A DNA stretch of 64,000 bases from Serinus canaria. Its lineage: Eukaryota; Chordata; Aves; Passeriformes; Fringillidae. Position numbers and translations under genes: made by a program. Below, piece after piece: positions 1-9,242 of this stretch. The stretch covers positions 30,652,093 to 30,716,092 of the forward strand of contig NC_066319.1 in the NCBI RefSeq assembly GCF_022539315.1, in the 5' to 3' direction. The notes under the pieces were generated by a model. That model was not told where the DNA came from and did no database searches. It saw only the letters and a program-made list of their open reading frames with translations. How positions within the stretch are numbered: position 1 is the stretch's first letter; each line of letters begins with the position of its first letter.

Positions 1-889
1 AGTAAATTACATACACACCCCAGGTATTTCCAAGGTGAAAATGCTGAGGGAATAGGAACAGGACAGCAATTCTCTTGATGTGATAGAAAACTCTGAATTT
101 TAAATTACAAATATTTTCCTCCCTGTTCTATGGAACTTTCTGGAGTGAGGGTTTTTTTATTATTGTTTGAGCAATGGGCTATCTTAACAACACAAATTAC
201 AGATTACATTGTCCATTTTATGAACAGAAGTTCCCAAGTGAAATAGGATTTGGAATCCACCATGATTTCAGATTTTGAGGGATCTGTGGGAACCTCTCAC
301 AAAGCATAGACTGTCTTCATTAGACAAATGGACAAAGTCAGAGAATTTAAGTTTATGAAAAGATTTTCAGAAGTGAAAACAGTGCATAGTATTCAAAAGA
401 CTTGATCAGACACAGCTGGACATGAGACTATGCCTGACAAATGTAGCTGTTTCCCCAGCTGCCTATTACGTTTTCCTGACAGAGTTTATAAACTCTCAGC
501 AGAGCAGGACTGGCAAGAATTCCTTGTCTGCTTCTCAGTTAACGGAGCTAGCTCATAGAATGTAGACAGTAGGCAGAGGCCTATGCTGATCTTTTACCTC
601 CTCTGCCCTTCATTCCAGAGGGCATTCAAATGCAGGGCCCAACAAGTTCCAGACCAATCTCTCTATAGTCTGAAACATCATCACATTAAAATTTATTAAG
701 AATGTGTCAGCATTATAACAACTCTAATATTCTTCAGAGCAAATATTTTTTCTGGAGCAGCCTTTCCTTTAAAGTTTCATGATGACCTTGGTTTTCCCCT
801 CCCTCCTTCTTTTGAGCAAAAAGAAATTCAGTTTTCTGTGTACAAGAAAACAAGTACTACAGAAATTAAATACACATACTTCCCACTGA

Positions 890-1018
890 CAGTCTTCTTG
901 AGTTGTTTTGCTTTGTTTTCTTTTTGGTGCCCTTTTAATTGTTTGGCATTTTTTGATTGGTGTTTTTTGGGGGGGGGGTGTTGTTTGTTTGGGGTTTTTT
1001 TTTTGTTTTTTTTCCTTA
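890..1018. repeat. G/T low-complexity tract with a 10-G run
   Basis: The plus strand is almost wholly T and G here, with ten consecutive G at 969-978, a second GGGG near 991-994, and long T runs. It looks like simple low-complexity sequence. The short translated frame crossing it (838-1110) is rich in F, L, C and G only because of this composition. Confidence 0.8.
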
Positions 1019-1589
1019 AAATATTATCTCAGAGTTTAAAAGACTCATTAATCAAGCTTCATGCCCAAAATTCTGACAGAGAGCCTGGACTTTGTTTTTT
1101 TTCAATCTGATCTGAAAGTATAGTACAAAAATGTGACATAAATTGCCAATACATGTGTTTCAAGAAAATCCCCTACCCAGAGTTATTAAGAAAAATACTT
1201 CCCTTTATATCTTTATGAAGCACATAAGCAATTTGCTTTCTTCTCTGAAAACATCTATGTGAAATGCCATGCCATATATTATCTTTAAGAGCATCTGAGC
1301 TAGGATTTGTCCTGAAGACAGTTCACAGAAAGGAGGTATTTTTCACACATATTCACAAGAACCATTCAACATCTAAGCACAGCCAGCTTGTCATTCCAAG
1401 CCAAGGAGCAGATACAGAGCCTGTGCCAGTCTAGTTCCAACACACACAGTAACCAAGAGCAGTCTCTGAGGTGATGGCAAGCCATCAGCAAGCCCCTCCT
1501 GGACCACTCAAATATATTTTTAACATTACACAACAGACACAAAAGCCCAGCTTGCATTCAGCCTGCAGAGATGTTGTACAAACACCACA

Positions 1590-1870
1590 GATGACAACGG
1601 GGGCTGCTGGGGCCCCCATTTGGAACTGCCCTGCTCCTTCAGAGCAGCTGCAGCACAGCTGGGACCCCCAGCCCCAGCAGCAAAGGCTGTGTGAGAATGG
1701 CTGCTAAGAGGGCACACTGTGCTCTGCCTTGGACCAGGCACAGTGTGTGTCCAGCTGTCCGGCCAGGCAGCGGCCACGATCCCAAAGGCAGCCTGCAAAC
1801 AGGATCCTTGTCCTGCCTAGCTGCTACAAGCTGAGGGCACCTCCTGACAGAAGGCTGGCTATGAGGCACA
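1590..1870. other. GC-rich island in AT-rich surroundings
   Basis: GC content rises sharply by eye against AT-rich flanks, with many CAGC, GCTG and CCAG words but few CpG. Several short open frames on both strands arise from this composition (for example 1526-1798 and 1639-1869, minus). I could not match it to CR1 or to either LTR type in the window. It may be an old repeat or an unrecognised exon or regulatory island. Confidence 0.4.
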
Positions 1871-2828
1871 GATCAGCTGGAAAAGCATGGCTTGACAGTC
1901 CTGTGTGAACTCTACCCTTGTTGTCAGTGCACAGTTACAAATACACAAAGCCACACTGAGGACCTGCGGAGCCTTCCTAAGAAAATGCTTTTTAGGCTCT
2001 TGCAGCCTACCATCCATTTGTGATTTTATTCCAGTTTCCCATTTTAAATGTCACCCATTGAAAACATTGGCTACCATAGCTTCTATTCCTCAGATTTCAC
2101 CTACTTGTCAAACTTTTAGCAAGTTTTCTCCAGTGTCTTCCTTGTGTAACACATTTCTCCACCTCAGAGTTTTCTTTCCACTGCTTTTTCCATCAATTTT
2201 TCAGGTTTTGCTTTCAGATTGCCCCAAGTAGAGTCTTAAAATAGCCCTGCTCATTCCTTTCTCTTTTACCAATCACTAGATCTGAAAAAGTACTTCTGGG
2301 AGCTCAAGACATTTTCTATCATCTGCTAAGCCCTCCCTCCCTTCCTGAGATCCTGCCAAAGGCAGCTGAGTGGTCACTGAACTTTAAGGGTCAGTCACAA
2401 CATACAAAGGTTTTGTTAAATAAATTTTCCTTAAAAATAGACTGCCCAGCTCTATTTGTGACAGTGCCCTGATATTTTTAGGATCTTGACTTAATAATAA
2501 GAAAAACAAAGCTCAGATAAATTCTCCTTTGGATTTTTAAACCAAGAGTCTGAAAGAGCATTTCCTTCTTCAGTGAGAGCTGAATTGAGCTCTGACTTTT
2601 GCTGAAGCTCTCCTTTGGCTTTAATAGCTGGATAATGCTTTGTGTTTTAAAGCTTGTTTACTAGGCAGCTTCTACAAACACTCATCACTATACTCTTTCT
2701 TTCAGTGGCTTACACATGAGATGGCAGATTTACTAACTAATTAGAATATTTGACATCAGCAAGAAAAATATCCATGTCCCTTTTTAACCAAAGAAGCAGA
2801 GGAAATAACCTAATGTGGCATTACTTAC

Positions 2829-2922
2829 CCAAGAATTAATGGTAAAAAAAGGTTTAATCCTTGGACCATCAGGTCTATGGCTCTGTGCTTCAGCATAGAA
2901 GTCTATCCACTGGCTTGCTTTG
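2829..2922 (-). CDS. Candidate internal coding exon, 94 nt, unknown protein
   Basis: Read on the minus strand, a pyrimidine-rich tract ending in TTTTACAG abuts 2922, and a GTAAGT donor follows 2829. The exon has one good frame: a single base completing a split codon, then 31 open codons ending in phase 0. The peptide is protein-like, containing QWIDFYAEAQSHRPDGPRIK, with charged and aromatic residues and no low complexity. Another frame stops early (TGA). I do not recognise the family. The entry phase fits the exit phase of the minus-strand candidate at 8424-8476, giving an AG|C serine codon across a 5.5-kb intron. Chance pseudo-exons of this quality do occur in vertebrate introns. Confidence 0.4.
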
Positions 2923-3480
2923 CTGTAAAATAATAATGCTGTAAAATAAACATGCCACACAGCTGACGGTCTTTAAAGAACATAATTTTGCCACAGAATT
3001 AATTCTTAATATGATGGACCTTGGTTGCTTAGTTCTCTAATACAGTCACACAGAAGCTCCTGGCCAGATTTAATCACGTTTCTCTTGTGACTAGCCCTTG
3101 GGAGACCATGGCTAAGATTTCCTTCAGTCCATATAACCAAGTTTTTATTACTTTATTCATAAGTGTTGTTTGAAATTAGACGATCTGTCTTTTTCCACAT
3201 GTTGGAATATTTTAGCAGTAATTCTAAACTGCCTCAAATAGATGTTGTAAAATTTTCTGCATCTGTGTGGTTTTTATATTCCAAATTTTTGTTTCCATAT
3301 TACAAATGTGCATGGCAGAATCTAATAAATCTAATGGCTATTGCAGTTTTGCCCATTAATATTGTGACTGTAAGTCTAGGCAACAGGCAATATTTTATTA
3401 ATTCTGAGTATCATATTATATGCAACCATCATGATTGCAGGAAGAAATGTAGTGTAAAAGATCAGTAAATTAATTAGAGG
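2923..3480. other. AT-rich non-coding DNA
   Basis: No gene or repeat is recognised. The 101-codon frame at 3163-3468 lacks splice or protein-family support and uses a non-ATG start, so I treat it as chance. Confidence 0.5.
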
Positions 3481-3509
3481 TTACTGTGAAATCTGGGTCC
3501 AAGGCTGTG

Positions 3510-4098
3510 GGCAACTGAGTCAGAGACTGGTAGAAAAATGTCTCAAGATCTGGGGAAAGACTCTGTGCCATTTCTTCTATCTTCCCCCTCCATGTTAACA
3601 GAGTTAACATGTAATAGAGTTGTTATTGCTGAGCAGGGCTTACACAGAGCCAAGGCTTTTTCTGCAGTTCCTATGGCCATGCTGGTGAGGAAGCTGGGGG
3701 TGCATGGGAGACTGGGAGGAGAAACAGCCCAGACAGGTGATTCCAGTTGACCAAAGAGATATTCCAGACCATATGATATCATGCTCAGTATAAAAAGTGT
3801 GGGGAAAAAGGAGGAATGGACTCTTTGGAATGATGGTGTTTGTCTTCCCATTCATCATTACATGTGATGGGGCCCTGCTCTCCTGGGGATGGCTGAACAC
3901 CTGCCTGCCCATGCAAAGTGGTGAACGAATTCTTTGTTTTGCTTTGCCTGTATGCATGGCTTTTGCCCTTCCCATCAAACTGTCTTTATCTCAACCCAAG
4001 GGTTTTCCACCTTTCACCTTTCTGATTGTCTCTCTCATCCCACTGGTGACCAAGTGGCTGTGTGGTACTTTGTTGCTGGCTGGGGTTAAACCCCAACA
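3510..4098 (+). mobile_element. Solo LTR of an avian endogenous retrovirus
   Basis: A run of motifs typical of a very common bird LTR appears in order: TTATTGCTGAGCAGGGCTTA near 3624, CCAAAGAGATATTCCAGACC near 3752, the TATA box TATAAAAA at 3789-3796, AACTGTCTTTATCTCAACCC near 3980, and the 3' end GGGGTTAAACCCCAACA near 4098. No gag, pol or env-like sequence or second LTR copy flanks it, so it is probably a solo LTR left by recombination. The 5' boundary is uncertain by tens of bases because that part is diverged. The 150-codon frame at 3797-4249 lies mainly inside the LTR and is not a gene. ERVL or ERVK assignment needs a repeat library. Confidence 0.8.
3789..3796 (+). promoter_or_regulatory. 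TATA box of the LTR promoter
   Basis: TATAAAAA lies just after CATGCTCAG, the position of the core promoter in this LTR type. In an intact element, transcription would start about 25-30 bp downstream. Whether it is active here cannot be told from sequence. Confidence 0.55.
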
Positions 4099-4258
4099 AC
4101 AGGCCACAGCAGACAAAGCCATGGTACCAGTGCATGTTGAAACAATTGTCATGATATATTATTATGGAAAACCAGAGTCAGTGAGAGCTTTACAACCCAA
4201 GCATTTAGCAAGAAAGGCAGCCAAATGGTATATTCCCCATCAACACTGAAGTTACATG

Positions 4259-4384
4259 TGGTGAAGGAAGGAGGAAGGACAGAAGAAAGCGAGAAAGAGG
4301 CAAGAGAAGGAGGGAAGGAATGAAGGACGGAAGGAGGGAAGAAAGAAAGGAAAAGGGAGAGGAAGAGGGAGGGAGGGAGGGAGA
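4259..4384 (+). repeat. Polypurine (GGAA/GAAG/GGGA) microsatellite
   Basis: About 125 bp of nearly pure A/G on the plus strand, built from degenerate GGAA, GAAA and GAGG units and ending in GGGAGGGAGGGAGGGAGA. It starts about 160 bp after the solo LTR. The minus-strand frame at 4205-4387 (S, L, P rich) is an artefact of the tract. Such mirror-type polypurine tracts can adopt triplex structure. Confidence 0.9.
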
Positions 4385-6058
4385 CACTTTGGAAAAAGTT
4401 TTGAATTTACAGAAAAGAAAATACTAAACTAGCACAGAAAAAGGATCAAAATAAGAAGAGAAGCTTAAAATTATAAGGTTAACTTCAGCATACAATATTT
4501 CCTGAGAATCTAGGCTCACATATCTAATTCTCACTCATGAAACATAGCTCTGACCAAGTCCTGCACAATACAATGCAGTTATTCAACTAAGTGCCCTAAT
4601 GCTTCATGGAAAATTTCTAGGTGTAGGAAGCCACCTTAGAGTGTAGAATGGTAATACTTCCATTCTTGAGAAGTAGTTTGTATACCCGGGAGATATCCTA
4701 CAACTCCAAAGAAGCACATTTCAGTGTGAAAATGAAAATAAGTATTTCTAGTTAGTTCAAAAAAATCAAATCAAAACACTTTCCTTTGTCAATATTGGGA
4801 CATTTAATTTCAATTTAAAAATAAAAAACATTACAAGCTGTGGTTATTTTTTCATATCTATTTTGAAATATTTCATTGCAACCAAAAAGGAAAATTGTAT
4901 TCCACTTACTTGATTTGAAAAGAAATTAAGTCAAGCAATGAAATGTTGACATTTCCTACTGAGTGGACATTCAAATTTGTATCAAGTTTAGAAGACAAGT
5001 GTTTCTTTTTCAAGGAAATATCTCATTCATTTAAGCAAAGGTTATTGAGTCTATCATCTCTGATACAGAGATGCTTAGCAGCCACTTGGTATGTGAAAGA
5101 AGGAAATATTCTAAGTCAGTTTACATAAATCAATGAAGTGTGAATGCCAAAAATTTTGTTGTGCAATTATTCTTCTGTGCAAAAATAAAAGATTATTGGC
5201 CAGAATATTGGAAGAATTGAAATCTCAGTGTTTTGAAACACAAATAAGCCACCCTGGAGCAGATAAAGCACGGAAGCAATCTCCACACCATTTCTCCACA
5301 TGACACTGAATCATAAACATGCAGTTATTTACTTCTCTTCTACTAAAATCTTTCATGTTTACTGCAGAATAAGACTGTGCAAACAGCTGTGCCACACTAA
5401 TGTTTCCCAGCAGTGAATTTTTTATGTCAAATTTCTCAAAAAGCAATAACTACACAAAAAAAATCCTTTTTTTCAGGTCCTGCTACCTCAAAGTTCATAG
5501 CTAATATGCATTCAGTGACTGTTGAACAATTCCAAGTGCCGGCAGCCCTAATAAACAAAAACATAATTTTGTTATTGTTTTGCATTGAAAGGAGCATGAC
5601 GAGGGAAATATTTGGAGACAAGTGAGAGTCCATCAAGATATGAAGGAGCTTCTAGGAGGTTTTATTTAACTTGTTTATTAAGATTGGAATTTCTCTAAGT
5701 ACAAAACTTTCTGTGACTTTCTGGAAAAAGTTTTTAGTCAAATGTAGAACAGCTGTGGTCTCCTGCAGTTGCATTAAACAACATCTGTTACAGTGTACTA
5801 GAAAAAAGTTTATTCAGTTGAATGCAGTTCTGGAGATAGCAGGGACCTGCTGAATGTATCTTAAAATGATGCCATTTTGGCATATGGTTAGTGAGTCAAG
5901 AAGGAACTTTTATGTCATTCCCTCCATGTATTCAAAAGACCCTACTGCAGTCAGGATGAGGCTGCCTAGCAGTCGAAACTGAGAAAAAACCCAGTGTGAG
6001 TTTTCTTAAGCCATGAAGATGTGCTCCTGCTTGCATGGTGCAAAGCAGAGAGGAATAG
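4385..6058. other. AT-rich non-coding DNA
   Basis: No supported gene. A strong acceptor-like pyrimidine tract ends near 5476 and is followed by an open frame to 5625. Its peptide is weakly protein-like and there is no partner exon, so it is not called. Confidence 0.5.
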
Positions 6059-6142
6059 AACAGGCATGGTTAAATTAAACACTAGCAGAAGAAGCTTTGG
6101 ACTGCAAAGCTTCTGCTAGTGTTTAATATAACCATGCCTGTT
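6059..6142. repeat. Long near-perfect hairpin (inverted repeat)
   Basis: The left arm at 6059-6099 (41 nt) and right arm at 6105-6142 (38 nt) are reverse complements except for one A/T mismatch and one 3-nt insertion (an extra AGA) in the left arm. The loop is 5 nt (6100-6104). Arms begin AACAGGCATGGTTA and meet at the AAGCTTTG/CAAAGCTT junction. No terminal repeats or target-site duplication suggest a MITE. It could form a cruciform, or a pre-miRNA-sized hairpin if transcribed, or it may be the scar of a template-switch event. Confidence 0.92.
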
Positions 6143-6144
6143 AC

Positions 6145-6184
6145 AGCCAAATGCAACTTTATGCAGCCACATGCAACTTTATGC
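6145..6184 (+). repeat. Two-copy 20-bp tandem duplication
   Basis: Unit one, AGCCAAATGCAACTTTATGC (6145-6164), is followed directly by unit two (6165-6184) with a single A-to-C change. It begins two bases after the long hairpin, so both may come from one local replication accident. Confidence 0.9.
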
Positions 6185-8423
6185 TTAGTAGAACATATCC
6201 CAGGATTGTCTGGATGACAAGGCATAGAGCTACCTAATGTACTCCTTCCCAGAAAATTACAGAACTTCTATCTTTACTGGGGAAACAGGAATTTAGCTAA
6301 AGCACAAGGAGACAGTCAATGCTGGAATTTCACAAATCAGCTTCTGTGCCATAAAGTGGTCACACTAGCAGGTGATTAATTTTTCATTAGAGCAGGTCTT
6401 GTAAAGTCAGCTGTCTGAATCAGTTGAATTTTAACTGTCTGAATCAGTTAAAAACTGCTTGGATTTAAGCATCTTGCTTCTGGCAATCTGTTGAGAAATG
6501 TGCCACGATCAACATCATTTATTCCACTTCTCTGCCAGGTCCTATCAGCATCCAAAAAAAAAAAAAACCAAATAAAGTTTGTATGAAATTCTGGAATTTT
6601 TCCCTATGATGTTCATCTCTGACATCAAAGTTCAAAGACCAGACATAAGATGTTTTATGTTTTAATTCATAGTCTGAATGCAAGACATTAACAGATAAGC
6701 ACGATGGCTAAAACCCCAGTCCAAGATATTAAAGCCTGATCAGCTTTTATTTAATGCAGCACCACCCTCATCCCTTTCACCTAGGTAAATAGTCAGAGTT
6801 TACACTTTCATCTGGAATTTAGAAGTGCACAGTTGATCCTTTCTTTGCATGAACTGAATGAACTCCTTGAGCCTATTTCTCCTTGGTCCATCTGCATGTT
6901 CTAACCAGCATAAACAGGCGAGCTCTTTGGTTACAGCCATTGTATCTTATGATGAACTTGTCTGAATCAGAGAAAGAAGAGCTGAGAATGACTGCATACT
7001 GCCTTACTGCCTTGCAAGTCCTGGATTCTTTCATAAGCCTTAAAGTGATAGGAAGGCTCTAAAAATGTGACATTATATTCCTAAAAGTCTCCTGCTTGTT
7101 CCTGGATTGTATAGAGTTTGTTATGCTGGCTGTTTTAGAGGGATCTGCACAGTCTTCAGGTTTACATTTGTGTCTTTGGAAATTCAAATAATACCTAAAA
7201 TCAGGCTCTATGGATTTCTGGAAAATGTATGGGCATGAAACCAGACAAATTACTAAGTTTTTCTGGACCATTTCTTCTCCCTCCCTGCCTCCCCCAAAAG
7301 AATCAGTTACAAGAGAATTAAAAGATAGGGAAAATATAAAGAAAGACCAGAGAAATATAGAGAGAGACTGAGAGCAATACTGTGATATCCAAGAGGTACT
7401 TGGACACAGAGTGTGATTTTCTGTATTTCAATAAAATTGTGACTGGAGATTCTTTAGGTATATTCAATAAAGATACAAAATCTATCAGTTACTTAAAACA
7501 GAGCGAAATTATTAAGCAATGATAATACCTAGTATTATTAATAAATAGTTCCTAGTGGATTACCTAATGTTCTAGCAGATTTACTTACACTGTAAATGTC
7601 TGTTTGTTATTTTGTTTCTAAACTGAAGGCTGCAACTCAGATGAGGATTAGTTATAATAGTACTTTGTTTATTTTTTCCACTGGAAAATTTTATTCACAT
7701 GAGTCCTCCTAGTTTTGTAATCTGTTCATCAGTTAGATATGTCAAGAGCATTAATAACTCATGTTCAGTAAGTTAATAAAGCATTTGTTTCAGAAATCAA
7801 TCAATCACAGTCTTTAATTTCATCACATCTTTGTGTAGTTGATAGTTTGACTACATTAAGCACTGAATACAGTTGCTGTTATTCAGAGAATAGCAAGAAA
7901 ATTCTTCTCAGACACAAGGAAAAGCTGGCTGTTAATACAGTGGTGTTAGCAATGTGCAGTAGATGTTTTCATTCAGAACAAGTCAACATGGGACAGATGT
8001 GAAGATAGTTTCCTGCCACATCTCTAGTGTCACTGTGCACATAGGAACATCCATTTTGGGTGGCAGGCGGTTCCCCTGTAAGATATTTTTGGGGTTAGAC
8101 AAATTGTTTGGGCACCAAAACAAATGATGGAATCAATCCCAACTTCTCTTTTCAAGCTACCTTCTGACCTAGTCAAAACAGTCATGCAACTGATCTAAAA
8201 ATCAGAAACTGCAGCAATATTTAGTACTTTGAAAGAGAGGAGTTAGAGACATAAACCTACATTGGTTTTTTCCTGAATTGAGGCAATGTTGTTTTTAGGG
8301 ATAGCTGTTTGATTCTTTCCAAAGATAGCCTTCCCCTTTTCTTTTTTTCCTAATTTTATTTTTTTCTCCCTCCTCATGGGGTTTTGTTGACGATATTGTT
8401 ATGTGTACACACTTCAAACATAC
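6185..8423. other. AT-rich non-coding DNA
   Basis: No gene is recognised. A 15-bp spaced direct repeat, CTGTCTGAATCAGTT, occurs at 6411-6425 and 6435-6449. An A14 run lies near 6556. Frames at 7059-7271 and 8295-8507 (minus) have no ATG-and-family support, although the latter overlaps the candidate exon listed next. Confidence 0.5.
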
Positions 8424-8476
8424 CTGCCTTGTACCATGGTCACTGTAATAGTCCATGCAACTTTCCAGTAACAGTA
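8424..8476 (-). CDS. Candidate short internal exon, 53 nt
   Basis: On the minus strand a strong pyrimidine tract ending GCTTTCAG directly precedes the segment, and a GGCAG|GTATGT donor follows. Two frames are open. Frame 0 (YCYWKVAWTITVTMVQG plus AG) leaves two bases that join the C at the start of the 2829-2922 candidate as a serine codon. The alternative frame reads LLLESCMDYYSDHGTRQ and ends in phase 0. Both splice signals are good, but a unit this small is easily produced by chance. I do not recognise the encoded family. Confidence 0.3.
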
Positions 8477-8933
8477 CTGAAAGCAAAAACAGGGGAAATA
8501 AGGACACACCATTAAAAGCAGGATTCCTATAAAGTTCTGTCTTTCCCAGCTAGGTGTGACATTGTTTATGAAGCAGCAGGAGGATACTCCTTTTCTGGCT
8601 TCCAACATTCTGTCTGCCCTGGGAAATTTAATCTAGGTAACAGTAGGCAAAAATATTACACTTTGACCAGATTTCACATACTGTGAAAAAAAAAGGGTTG
8701 GGACATGTCTATTTTTAACCAAAAGGTTTCTAAAAATGATTCATTTTTGTGTTCCCTTTCTGTAAAGAAAATAAAAAAGTACTACTTTTTGTGGTAAGCC
8801 ACACAAAAATAAAAATCTGTTGGACTTTGATTGGAAAGAAAAAACAACATGGCAATAATACACCCAGTAGCAAATTCAAAACATAATAAATCTTATTTTC
8901 TCTCTTTTATTTTTACTTCTTATTTTTAAACAG

Positions 8934-9242
8934 CAAGGAGTGTCAAATTCTAACCTTTCGCCTGAAGAAGCTCAATTGCCTTTCTCCCAAGTATGGACAT
9001 GGCAAGAGAAAGAATCAGCTAACAGAATAAGGGCAGTTTTGCCTTACACTTCTTTACCTCCATCAATTGAGAAACATTATAAAAATGCCATTAGACCCCC
9101 AGGTTGTCTCCAGTTTTTCAGCAGGCTTATGTGTGAAAGCAGGACATGGAATATAAGCTACAATTCACCTCAGTGTGTGACAATCACTACAGAAGAGATT
9201 TCTAGAATTGCTGCTGATTTAGGATTAGATTTACATGAGTGA
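8934..9242 (+). CDS. Candidate terminal coding exon, unknown protein
   Basis: A pyrimidine-rich tract and TTTTTAAACAG end at 8933. From 8934 the phase-0 frame stays open for 102 codons to a TGA at 9240-9242. The peptide starts QGVSNSNLSPEEAQ and ends EEISRIAADLGLDLHE. It is rich in E, S, P, Q and R, has scattered W and C, and lacks the F/L/S/N bias of chance AT-rich frames. There is no in-frame ATG near the start, so this would be the last exon of a spliced gene whose earlier exons lie upstream. No AATAAA follows closely; an ATTAAA occurs about 450 bp downstream (near 9693). I do not recognise the family. A chance open frame after a chance acceptor remains possible. Confidence 0.42.
   Translation, partial: QGVSNSNLSPEEAQLPFSQVWTWQEKESANRIRAVLPYTSLPPSIEKHYKNAIRPPGCLQFFSRLMCESRTWNISYNSPQCVTITTEEISRIAADLGLDLHE

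Larger units (their letters stand above)
1..2828. other. AT-rich non-coding DNA
   Basis: No convincing gene is seen. The stretch holds a G/T low-complexity tract near 0.89-1.02 kb, a GC-rich island at 1.59-1.87 kb and one isolated strong plus-strand splice acceptor. The acceptor ends at 2705, is preceded by a pyrimidine tract, and is followed by 12 codons and a TAG at 2742-2744. That last unit could be a tiny terminal exon, but nothing else supports it. Confidence 0.5.

Noticed and set aside
3797..4249. 150-codon plus-strand open frame
   Set aside because: It lies almost entirely inside the solo LTR and its flank; the sequence is explained by LTR motifs, not coding.
5477..5625. Open frame after a strong polypyrimidine acceptor
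   Set aside because: Single site, weakly protein-like peptide, and no upstream partner in compatible phase.
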